Source: an uncultured Bacilli bacterium | Lineage (GTDB): Bacteria > Bacillota_I > Bacilli_A > RF39 > UBA660 | Reading direction: 5' to 3' | Assembly: GCA_947625365.1 (NCBI GenBank) | Contig: CANQNZ010000027.1 | Coordinates: forward strand, 1 to 13,879 | DNA: 13,879 nucleotides | Part shown: positions 6,052 to 12,112 of the stretch, one piece after another | Numbering within the stretch: position 1 is the stretch's first letter | Layout of the letters: every line of letters starts with the position of its first letter | The notes under the pieces: model-generated | What the model was told of the DNA's origin: nothing | Seen by the model: only the letters and a program-made list of their open reading frames with translations | Database searches by the model: none | Program-made: the position numbers and the translations under genes

Positions 6052-6784
6052 TTCTTTTACTTATTTTTTTATTATATCTTCATGTCTTACCGGAATGTTT
6101 AAAGAATGTTTAATTTTAATGTTTATTATTTTTATGCATGAAATAGGTCATATAATAGCCATTAAATATTTTAACTATGAAATTAAAAGTATTGATTTTC
6201 TTCCCTTTGGAGGTCTTATAAAACTAGAAAAGAATTTAAACTCGGCGATTAATGCTGATTTAATAATTAGTATTTGCGGTATCTTAATGCAACTAGTTTT
6301 ATACATAGTTTTATCCTTTTTTAATTATTATAGTTTAATAAGTAATGATATTTATAATATTTTTTGTAAATATAATTTTAGTATTTTAATATTTAATTTA
6401 TTACCTATTATTCCTTTAGATGGTAGTGTATTTATTAAAAGTTTATTAGAAAAGTATTTTTCTTTTTGGAAAAGTCAAATTTTAATTATTATTTTATCTA
6501 GTATTTTTTTATTAATATTTTTATATTTTAATTATTATTATGAATTAAATAATTATTTAATTGCTTTCTTTTTGTTATATAAGATAATTATGTATATTAA
6601 AGAGCTTAAGTATTTAGAAAATCGTTTTTTATTAGAAAGATATTTATATAGTTTTAAATATCCTAAAGTTAAAATAATAAAAAATATTAAAAACATGCAA
6701 AAAGAAAGGAAACATTATTTTAAAATAGAAGATAAATTGTTTAGAGAAAAAGATGTGTTAAGAGCTTATTTTCAGTCTAAATGA
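6026..6784 (+). CDS. spoIVFB: SpoIVFB-type intramembrane metalloprotease (M50)
   Basis: This is a 252-aa polytopic site-2 protease. The zinc motif is H38-E39-IG-H42 (FMHEIGH) in a membrane helix. The third ligand is D132 in FNLLPIIPLDGS, equivalent to the NPDG-type motif. Family landmark LPFGG is at 59-63. In Bacillus this enzyme cuts pro-sigma-K inside the mother cell membrane to start late sporulation transcription. The last 25 residues (KERKHYFKIED...VLRAYF) resemble the end of the SpoIVFB C-terminal region. However, the protein is shorter than the roughly 290-aa B. subtilis enzyme, so its CBS domain looks reduced or missing. The start at 6026 overlaps the upstream gene by 26 bases; ATG 6032 (MSKIK) is an alternative. 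SpoIVFA upstream and rplU-prp-rpmA downstream match the Bacillus order. Confidence 0.88.
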   Translation: MNMSKIKINSFTYFFIISSCLTGMFKECLILMFIIFMHEIGHIIAIKYFNYEIKSIDFLPFGGLIKLEKNLNSAINADLIISICGILMQLVLYIVLSFFNYYSLISNDIYNIFCKYNFSILIFNLLPIIPLDGSVFIKSLLEKYFSFWKSQILIIILSSIFLLIFLYFNYYYELNNYLIAFFLLYKIIMYIKELKYLENRFLLERYLYSFKYPKVKIIKNIKNMQKERKHYFKIEDKLFREKDVLRAYFQSK

Positions 6785-6800
6785 CTTGCAACTTCATTAA

Positions 6801-6830
6801 TTTACTATTCAGTATTATACGTGTTATAAT
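6801..6830 (+). promoter_or_regulatory. Putative promoter for the 510-aa protein gene
   Basis: TTTACT (6801-6806, four of six matches to the -35 consensus) and perfect TATAAT (6825-6830) have an 18-bp spacer. A second overlapping TATAAT is at 6830-6835. No terminator is visible between spoIVFB and this promoter, so read-through is possible. Confidence 0.55.
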
Positions 6831-6857
6831 ATAATTGAATTTAGTAATGGAGGGTTT

Positions 6858-8390
6858 ATGGAAAATAGTGTAAGAGAATTTGTTGAAAAATTAACTTTAG
6901 CTAGAAAAAATGTCATATTTGATATTATCGGAATGATTCAAGATCAAAGCTATTTGAAAGAAGTATTACTTTTTGCTAAATTAACTGAAAAAAATTATTC
7001 GGCAGCTGGAGAGCGAAGTGATAGTAATTGGCATCAGTATCATCGCTATGTATCAGCGAATGAAGAAAACCTTAACTATGATTTTTTTCTAAATGCTGCT
7101 GATAGATTTTATGTTATTAGACAAGCGATAGCTATAAAGAGTAACATATCTGAAGAAATAAAAGAAATTTTATGTGAAGATAAAAATCTTAATGTTTTAA
7201 CTGCGGTGGCAGCTCGAAAAGATTTATCCCTTAAAATGATTAAAAGTATCTTAAAAATAGTGGAAACAGATACTCTGCAAAGATACGGACAACGTCATGA
7301 TATAATTAATAATTTAATATTAAATTATCCAAATGTTTTAAATACTAAAATAATAAGTAAATATCCTTGTTTAGAAAATACTTATTTACCTAAAAGAACT
7401 AAAATTGTATTTGATAAGCAACGAAAAATGCCTTATGAAGAACCAAAAGATTTAGAGTCAACCTATAGTATAATGCGTAAAATGATAGAAAAAGATGTAA
7501 GTAAGTTATCTAAAAAAGATGTTGAAGAAATTTATTTTGATTATGTTAAACCAATTCTAAATAACCAAACATATGATAAAGAAACACAAGAAATTTTTAG
7601 TCTGTTTTTAGAATACTTTCCTAAATCCTTAATTTCCAAAAAAATTATAGAAGATTTAACCGATAGTGTAATTAATGGCAATATTGGTTATGGTTACGAA
7701 GACAAATGTAACTTTATCATAGGGACTTTTAAGATGTTAGTTCAAAATAAAATAAAATTTGATTATGAAAAGTTTATAGATAAACTTATAAATATTTTAT
7801 CATCTGTACAATTTCATCGATTTAATTCTACAGTTGGAGATGGAAAGTATGAGTTTATGCAATATAATAGTTATATACCTTATAAATTTGCTGATATTTG
7901 TAGTATCCCGAATATTGATATTGAAGTGGTAGAGTTTATACTAAATACATTTAAAAAATATGAATCGACTCAATATAATAAATTTGGGGCATTTGAATTA
8001 GAGCATATTTATATGGCTATAATAGATAATAAAACTATTAATATCTCAACTTTAAATGCCAATATAGTAAGAAATATATATAATTTTCATAATATTAAGT
8101 ATGATATGGATGCAATAGAAACGATGACTCATAAAGGGTTTGATACTCCTTCTTTAGTTTATAATCGCAAAATTGTGGAAAGAGAAGATACACCTTTATC
8201 TGTTCTAAAGAAATTTATGAGAAGCAATGATCCTTTTATCCATTTAAATTTATTAAACAATCCTAGCTCGGATAAAGAGATTATTCAATATATTTATAAT
8301 AAAACAAAATTTACGTATGTAAAAAACAAAGCAGAAGAGTTACTATCTGAAGCTTTAGATGAAAGTCCAAAATACAAACTTACTAAATAA
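6858..8390 (+). CDS. Uncharacterised helical-repeat protein, 510 aa
   Basis: I do not recognise a named family. The protein is soluble, charged and almost all helical, with no signal peptide or membrane segment. Residues about 78-135 contain two-helix units of the form ADRFYVIRQAIAIKSNISEE, then EDKNLNVLTAVAARKDLSLK and MIKSIL. Near the C-terminus VLKKFMRSNDPFIHLNLLNN, then PSSDKEIIQYI, repeats the theme. These resemble HEAT or variant leucine-rich repeats (a residue pattern ending in a-x-N-x-x-l/s). The middle (about 200-420) has helices without a motif I can name. The RBS GGAGGG (6849-6854) sits three bases before ATG. The gene has its own promoter and a terminator that overlaps its stop. 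It lies inside the otherwise conserved spoIVFB-rplU segment, where Bacillus has no such gene. A scaffold or protein-protein interaction role is a guess. Confidence 0.8.
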   Translation: MENSVREFVEKLTLARKNVIFDIIGMIQDQSYLKEVLLFAKLTEKNYSAAGERSDSNWHQYHRYVSANEENLNYDFFLNAADRFYVIRQAIAIKSNISEEIKEILCEDKNLNVLTAVAARKDLSLKMIKSILKIVETDTLQRYGQRHDIINNLILNYPNVLNTKIISKYPCLENTYLPKRTKIVFDKQRKMPYEEPKDLESTYSIMRKMIEKDVSKLSKKDVEEIYFDYVKPILNNQTYDKETQEIFSLFLEYFPKSLISKKIIEDLTDSVINGNIGYGYEDKCNFIIGTFKMLVQNKIKFDYEKFIDKLINILSSVQFHRFNSTVGDGKYEFMQYNSYIPYKFADICSIPNIDIEVVEFILNTFKKYESTQYNKFGAFELEHIYMAIIDNKTINISTLNANIVRNIYNFHNIKYDMDAIETMTHKGFDTPSLVYNRKIVEREDTPLSVLKKFMRSNDPFIHLNLLNNPSSDKEIIQYIYNKTKFTYVKNKAEELLSEALDESPKYKLTK

Positions 8391-8409
8391 GTAGGTTCGT
8401 TTATTTTTT
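8377..8409 (+). terminator. Terminator after the 510-aa protein gene
   Basis: AACTTACT (8377-8384) pairs with AGTAGGTT (8390-8397, one T·G pair) around a 5-base loop. It is followed by CGTTTATTTTTT. The stem spans the stop codon. Confidence 0.7.
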
Positions 8410-8430
8410 CTCTTGTATTTAAGTTAAAAT

Positions 8431-8459
8431 TTGACATTAACACAATTTTATATTATACT
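8431..8459 (+). promoter_or_regulatory. Promoter for the methylthiotransferase gene
   Basis: Perfect TTGACA (8431-8436) and TATACT (8454-8459) have the ideal 17-bp spacer. Transcription should start near 8466, before the RBS AAGGAG at 8473-8478. This rules out upstream starts and fixes the gene's start at ATG 8485. Confidence 0.75.
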
Positions 8460-8484
8460 ATCAACCGTTTTTAAGGAGAGCTAT

Positions 8485-9608
8485 ATGAAAATTTTTATAG
8501 GAGTCAATAATAGTTGTAACTTAAATTATCAACATAATGTTGTTTATGATGAGTTATTTAAGTCATTTGAGCTTACTCCTAATGTTTCAGAAGCGGATGC
8601 TATTGTTATTGCAGAGACTTGCTGTTGTACACAATTTAATCTTAAATATACTTTAAATTATATTGCTTCTATTTTAAAAGAAAAAAACCAGAAGCTAAGA
8701 CGTATTTAACCGGGTGTATTACTAGAAAATTTGAAGATAATACTTTTTTAGCAAATGTTGAAAGATGGTTTAAAAATAATGTGGATTATATAGTTCCTCA
8801 AAATCAACCTAGTTTATTATTAAAATTAATTTCTGAAGATGTTCTTATTAATAAAGATATAAATGATTTTGGTATGGTAGTTAGGTATCCCGAATATTCA
8901 TTTGCAGAAATTTATATTTCTAATGGCTGCTTAAATAATTGTTCTTTTTGTAAACTTACGTTTCAAAAATATCCTTTAAAAAGTGCTGAATTAAGTAAAG
9001 TAAAAGAATTTATAGATAGTTTGAATGATGAAAAATATTCAAAAGTTATTTTAAAAGGAACCAATATTTGCCAATATGGCTTAGATATTTATAATGAATA
9101 TATGTTGCCCGAAATCATCTCTTATTTAGAAAAAAAAGAAAATATTAAAAACGTGATATTAGCAGGATTTTCGTTTAAAGATGCAATAAAAAATGATTTT
9201 CAAAGTGTTATAGCAAATAGTAGAAAAGTTGTAGAATTATGCGGATCTTTAGAATCTGGAAGTGATAGAATATTAGAATTAATTAGAAAAGGTTTCACTA
9301 GTGATGAAATCATAAACTTTGTGCAAGGTATTAGAAAAATAAATTATAAAAGTTTATATTTAAACATTATAGCTGGGTTTCCAACTGAAACACTTGATGA
9401 CATAAAAAAAACGTTGACGGTATTAAAAAAGTTAGACCCTTATATGGTAGATATTTGCAGATATACAAATTCTGAATTTGTATATTCAAGTCATTATAAA
9501 CAGTTAAGTCCTACTGAAATACAAAATCACACAAGAATCTATTCAAAAGTTTTACAAAAAAGAAATATAGATATAAATATTTCAGGAAAAGGTTATGAAT
9601 ATAATTGA
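8485..9608 (+). CDS. MiaB/RimO-type radical SAM methylthiotransferase, read through a -1 frameshift
   Basis: Two adjacent frames together encode a 374-aa radical SAM methylthiotransferase. The first frame (68 residues to the slip site, stop at 8707-8709) carries most of the UPF0004 domain: C11 in NNSCN and C46-C48 in ETCCCTQ. The -1 frame continues from 8688 without a stop and supplies the third cluster cysteine, C78 in PEAKTYLTGC. It then gives the radical SAM CxxxCxxC (C149, C153, C156 in NGCLNNCSFC), SLESGSDRILELIRKGF and IIAGFPTETLDDIKKT. Such enzymes add a methylthio group to tRNA adenosines or to ribosomal protein S12. The usual C-terminal TRAM domain is missing and sequence divergence prevents choosing MiaB, MtaB or RimO. 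The start follows AAGGAG by six bases. The frame break lies exactly at A AAA AAC. It may be programmed frameshifting, polymerase slippage, a recent mutation or a homopolymer sequencing error. Confidence 0.75.
8682..8688 (+). other. A AAA AAC slippery heptamer at the frame junction
   Basis: In the upstream frame the codons read GAA AAA AAC CAG, so the heptamer A AAA AAC is in the X XXY YYZ phase needed for -1 slippage. After a -1 slip the next codon is CCA, giving PEAKTYLTGC in the frame that carries the rest of the enzyme. I see no Shine-Dalgarno-like sequence about ten bases upstream and no strong hairpin just downstream. An A7 run (8681-8687) read as A8 would also restore the frame. Confidence 0.5.
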
Positions 9609-9699
9609 AATTTCTTTAGAATTATTTATGAGTAACTTAACAGACAATAAATTAGCCGATTATTTCTCTATAAAAAGGTTAGAAAGAAAGTTAAAATAA
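9595..9699 (+). CDS. Possible 34-aa small protein
   Basis: This short frame encodes a charged, amphipathic peptide starting MNIIEISLELFMSNLTDNKL and ending SIKRLERKLK. It starts 14 bases before the methylthiotransferase stop. A purine-rich AGGAAAAGG lies just upstream and could serve as an RBS. A terminator-like hairpin overlaps its 3' end. I recognise no family. Overlap with the preceding gene and the RBS support translation. Its shortness in AT-rich DNA makes chance likely. Confidence 0.3.
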   Translation: MNIIEISLELFMSNLTDNKLADYFSIKRLERKLK

Positions 9700-9714
9700 T
9701 CTAGCTTTTTATTT
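9672..9714 (+). terminator. Probable terminator before the L21 operon
   Basis: AAAAAG (9672-9677) pairs with CTTTTT (9705-9710), and TAGA (9680-9683) with TCTA (9700-9703), with a small internal asymmetry and a loop of about 16 bases. The T-rich ATTT follows. It is moderate in strength and lies immediately before the rplU promoter. Confidence 0.45.
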
Positions 9715-9736
9715 CATATATTTTAGAGGGTTAAGT

Positions 9737-9765
9737 TTGACAAAAAGAGTATATTTTGGTAAAAT
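9737..9765 (+). promoter_or_regulatory. Promoter of the rplU-prp-rpmA operon
   Basis: TTGACA (9737-9742) and TAAAAT (9760-9765) are spaced by exactly 17 bp. The predicted start near 9772 gives a leader of about 100 bases before rplU. Confidence 0.75.
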
Positions 9766-9771
9766 TAAAAA

Positions 9772-9870
9772 CGTTTGAAGGCTTTCTTCAAAAAACCGCA
9801 CTAAAAAGGTTTAGAAAACATTAAATTGTTACCTTAAGGGCGCGTCTTAAATATAAAAGGAGGTATGTAG
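9772..9870 (+). promoter_or_regulatory. Putative ribosomal protein L21 leader
   Basis: The roughly 100-base untranslated leader has a perfect hairpin, TTTGAAG (9774-9780) with CTTCAAA (9786-9792) and loop GCTTT. Further G+C-rich patches are AACCGC and AAGGGCGCG, the latter shortly before the RBS AAGGAGG (9857-9863). Bacillota carry an autoregulatory L21 leader at this place. Position and size fit, but I cannot confirm the consensus fold by eye. Confidence 0.45.
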
Positions 9871-10170
9871 ATGAAAGCTATATTTGTAACTGGTGGAAAA
9901 CAATATCATGTTTCTGAAGGCGATGTTTTATATGTTGAAAAATTACCTAATGAAGCTGGTAGTGAAGTTAAGTTTTCTGAGGTTTTATACGTTGATGGTA
10001 AAGTAGGAACTCCATATGTTAAAAATGCTAGTGTTACTTGTACTGTGGAAAAACATGGTAAAGGTAAAAAAATTACTGTCTTTAAATATAGACCAAAGAA
10101 AAAATTTCGTAACAAACAAGGTCATAGACAACCATATACTAAATTAGTTGTTAAAAAGATAGAAGCATAA
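9871..10170 (+). CDS. rplU: 50S ribosomal protein L21
   Basis: This is 99 aa, close to the usual length of about 102. It opens MKAIFVTGGKQYHVSEGDVL and closes with the L21 signature KYRPKKKFRNKQGHRQPYTK. L21 binds 23S rRNA in the large subunit together with L20. AAGGAGG lies seven bases before ATG. It heads the rplU-prp-rpmA operon, with prp following after three bases. Identification is secure. Confidence 0.98.
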   Translation: MKAIFVTGGKQYHVSEGDVLYVEKLPNEAGSEVKFSEVLYVDGKVGTPYVKNASVTCTVEKHGKGKKITVFKYRPKKKFRNKQGHRQPYTKLVVKKIEA

Positions 10171-10173
10171 TTT

Positions 10174-10464
10174 ATGATAAGAGTAGAGACAAGTAAAAAT
10201 AAAATAGTAATAAGTGGCCATGCGGGATTTGCAAGTTACGGTAAAGATATTGTCTGTGCTAGTGTTTCTAGTATTGTTACCACAACTATTAATGCTATTT
10301 TAAGTTTTGATAATAACTCTATCCAATATGAAGATAAAAATGATTTTTTAGTTATAGAAATTCTAAAAGATGATAAAATAACTAAAACATTAATTACTAA
10401 TATGCTTAGATTGCTAAAGGAATTAGCAAATGATTATCCAAAAAATATAAAAGTTATAGCTTAG
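10174..10464 (+). CDS. prp: Ribosomal-processing cysteine protease Prp
   Basis: This is a 96-aa Prp (YsxB) protein. The catalytic pair is visible as H16 in the GHAGFASYGKDIVCAS stretch and C28 in the same stretch. This matches the HX8-11C arrangement known from the Staphylococcus aureus enzyme. Prp removes the N-terminal extension of ribosomal protein L27, a cleavage essential in that species. Its substrate is encoded immediately downstream and has the extension. The gene starts three bases after the rplU stop without a strong RBS of its own, suggesting coupling to rplU translation. Confidence 0.93.
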   Translation: MIRVETSKNKIVISGHAGFASYGKDIVCASVSSIVTTTINAILSFDNNSIQYEDKNDFLVIEILKDDKITKTLITNMLRLLKELANDYPKNIKVIA

Positions 10465-10476
10465 GAGGGATACTAA

Positions 10477-10767
10477 ATGATAAGAGAATTTTTAAAATTA
10501 GATATCCAACATTTTGCTCATAAAAAAGGACAATCTTCAACTCAAAATGGACGTGATTCACGTGGACGTAGATTAGGAGCAAAAGCTGCTGATGGTCAAA
10601 CTGTTTCAGCTGGTTCTATTTTATATCGTCAAAGAGGAACTAAGATTTATCCAGGAGTTAATGTTGGAATGGGTAAAGATCATACATTGTATGCAACAAT
10701 TTCTGGAGTTGTTAAATTTGAACGACTAGGAAGAGATAAGAAAAAAGTTAGTGTTTACGAAGTGTAA
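10477..10767 (+). CDS. rpmA: 50S ribosomal protein L27 with Prp-cleaved N-terminal extension
   Basis: This is 96 aa. The precursor begins MIREFLKLDIQHF, then AHKKGQSSTQNGRDSRGRRL, the conserved mature L27 N-terminus that reaches toward the peptidyl-transferase centre. By analogy with S. aureus, Prp should cut after F13, leaving A14 as the first residue. GGAGG in CTTAGGAGGGATAC precedes the start. The stop codon overlaps a small hairpin. In Bacillus spo0B-obg follows; here an mgtC-type gene does. Confidence 0.98.
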   Translation: MIREFLKLDIQHFAHKKGQSSTQNGRDSRGRRLGAKAADGQTVSAGSILYRQRGTKIYPGVNVGMGKDHTLYATISGVVKFERLGRDKKKVSVYEV

Positions 10768-10777
10768 GCACTTTTTT
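10760..10777 (+). terminator. Weak terminator or attenuator after rpmA
   Basis: AAGTG (10760-10764) pairs with CACTT (10769-10773) across a 4-base loop and is followed by T residues. The short stem overlaps the rpmA stop and probably allows partial read-through into mgtC, which has no obvious promoter of its own. Confidence 0.45.
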
Positions 10778-10804
10778 AACTTAAAGAGTAGGAAGGGTTA
10801 GTAT

Positions 10805-11509
10805 ATGGCAATTCATGATTTAGTTATTAGAATAAGTACGTGTTTTGTTTTAGCTTTTTTAATTGGCTTTGAACGTCAATATCGTAGACGTAGTGTAGGA
10901 TTTAGAACTTATGCGTTAGTTAGTATTGGAGCTTTTTTATTCGTTACTTTTTCGTTTAAAAATACTTCCGGAGATATAACTCGTATAGCTGCGCAAGTTG
11001 TATCTGGTATTGGTTTTTTAGGTGCAGGAGTTATTTTAAAAGATGGCAATAATATTAAAGGTTTAAATACTGCGGCAACTTTATGGTGTTGTGCGGCGAT
11101 TGGGGTTTTATGTGCTAGTGGCTTAGTTTTAGAGGCAACAATTGGTACAGTATTTATTTTGTTTTCTAATATTATTTTACGTTTTGTAGCTAAAAAAATG
11201 GATGACACTTTAAAGCATAAAGAAGAAATTACTTATAAAGTAACAGTTAAATGTTATAAAACCAACCGTGATAGTATACGTTCTGTTATTACCAAAAGTA
11301 ATAATCCTGAATTAAAACTAATAAGTGTCGAGTCACACACTTATGAAGAAAATAAAGTAATTATTAATGCCAAAATTATGATTATGTCTAACCACGGTCA
11401 TTTAATTGAAGAATTAATTAATAAAATCAATTTAGAAGAAGGCGTATTATCTTTAGGTTGGGATAAAGAAGATAACAAGAATAAAGAAGATATTGATGAG
11501 GAAATTTGA
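10805..11509 (+). CDS. MgtC/SapB family membrane protein
   Basis: This is a 234-aa protein. The N-terminal 130 residues hold four membrane helices with family motifs: LIGFERQYRRRSVGFRTYAL (19-38), RIAAQVVSGIGFLGAGVIL (60-78) and GLNTAATLWCCAAIG (86-100). The soluble C-terminal part (about 140-220) resembles the ACT-like regulatory domain of longer MgtC relatives, and the tail is acidic (DKEDNKNKEDIDEEI). In Salmonella and Mycobacterium MgtC is linked to growth at low magnesium and inhibition of F-type ATPase, but most homologues are uncharacterised. The RBS is AGGAAGGG. It sits 37 bases after rpmA and may be cotranscribed. Its stop codon lies inside the next gene's -35 element. The family is certain; the transported or sensed species is unknown. 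Confidence 0.9.
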   Translation: MAIHDLVIRISTCFVLAFLIGFERQYRRRSVGFRTYALVSIGAFLFVTFSFKNTSGDITRIAAQVVSGIGFLGAGVILKDGNNIKGLNTAATLWCCAAIGVLCASGLVLEATIGTVFILFSNIILRFVAKKMDDTLKHKEEITYKVTVKCYKTNRDSIRSVITKSNNPELKLISVESHTYEENKVIINAKIMIMSNHGHLIEELINKINLEEGVLSLGWDKEDNKNKEDIDEEI

Positions 11510-11534
11510 CAAATCAGTGTAAATATGGTATAAT
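11506..11534 (+). promoter_or_regulatory. Consensus promoter overlapping the mgtC stop
   Basis: Perfect TTGACA (11506-11511) and perfect TATAAT (11529-11534) have the ideal 17-bp spacing. The transcript should start near 11541, upstream of a hairpin-containing leader. Confidence 0.8.
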
Positions 11535-11571
11535 TAAATTACCGGTGGGGATTGGTTAGATTTATTAGTTT

Positions 11572-11597
11572 AAGGTCCTTTGCCGAAGGATTTTTTT
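11572..11597 (+). terminator. Terminator-like hairpin in the leader of the 126-aa protein gene
   Basis: TCCTT (11576-11580) and AAGGA (11586-11590) pair around TGCCG, extended outward by A-T and G·T pairs, with seven Ts at 11591-11597. It lies between a strong promoter and the coding region. It would yield a roughly 55-base RNA or act as an attenuator. Upstream GGTGGGGATTGG (about 11544-11555) has a GGGGA that could pair with TCCTT as an antiterminator. I recognise no riboswitch class. Confidence 0.5.
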
Positions 11598-11619
11598 GTT
11601 AGAAAAAGGTGAAAGTATA

Positions 11620-12000
11620 ATGGAAAAAAGAATTAAAAGAAAAGTAGAAAACACTCAAGAATTATCTCAAGAAGATTTAGTAAAGTTATTAATTAGTAAT
11701 TTTGCGAAAAATAACGATGTTCAAGGTTTAGAAGCTTTTAAAGAAAGACTTCTAGCAGCAAAAGAAGATAGAACTCAAGAAATTAAAATAGGCTGGTTGC
11801 TCTCTGGAATTGGAGCAGCAACTGCTATTATTAATGCTTTTGGTAGTTTCCCAGAACCTTTAAAACTTGGCTTAACTACTACTTCTATTTGGTTATGTAC
11901 ATTTAGTCTATCCCAAGCATTAGATAGAATAGCAGAAAGAAACGCCTATCAACGTAATTTGGATGAAATAAATACGCTTACATATTCAATAAAACAATAA
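11620..12000 (+). CDS. Uncharacterised 126-aa membrane protein
   Basis: I recognise no family. The N-terminal half is a charged helical region (residues 1-56, with EDLVKLLISNFAKNNDVQG). Two hydrophobic helices follow: about 57-75 (IGWLLSGIGAATAIINAFG) and about 82-100 (KLGLTTTSIWLCTFSLSQAL). A short charged amphipathic tail ends the protein (RIAERNAYQRNLDEINTL). Both long ends are probably cytoplasmic, forming a helical hairpin in the membrane. The start is chosen at ATG 11620 after AAGGTGA (11606-11612). An upstream in-frame TTG at 11596 lies inside the terminator T run and is rejected. A consensus promoter upstream and strong terminator downstream make it a single-gene unit. Confidence 0.8.
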   Translation: MEKRIKRKVENTQELSQEDLVKLLISNFAKNNDVQGLEAFKERLLAAKEDRTQEIKIGWLLSGIGAATAIINAFGSFPEPLKLGLTTTSIWLCTFSLSQALDRIAERNAYQRNLDEINTLTYSIKQ

Positions 12001-12013
12001 ATTATTATACTTT

Positions 12014-12037
12014 AAACAGGGATAATCCCTGTTTTTT
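12014..12037 (+). terminator. Strong terminator after the 126-aa protein gene
   Basis: AAACAGGGA (12014-12022) pairs perfectly with TCCCTGTTT (12026-12034) across TAA, and the T run continues to 12037. Confidence 0.9.
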
Positions 12038-12039
12038 AT

Positions 12040-12068
12040 TGGACAAATATAGTGTTGTTTGATATAAT
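12040..12068 (+). promoter_or_regulatory. Promoter of the RNase J-like gene
   Basis: TGGACA (12040-12045, five of six matches) and perfect TATAAT (12063-12068) have a 17-bp spacer. Transcription should begin near 12075, about 38 bases before the start codon. Confidence 0.7.
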
Positions 12069-12112
12069 TTAATCACTGATTTAACTTTTATTTATAGAAA
12101 AGAGATGTTTGC

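Noticed and set aside
9906..11208. - strand frames opposite rplU and mgtC
   Set aside because: They are antisense to well-identified genes and carry no ribosome binding site or recognisable domain.
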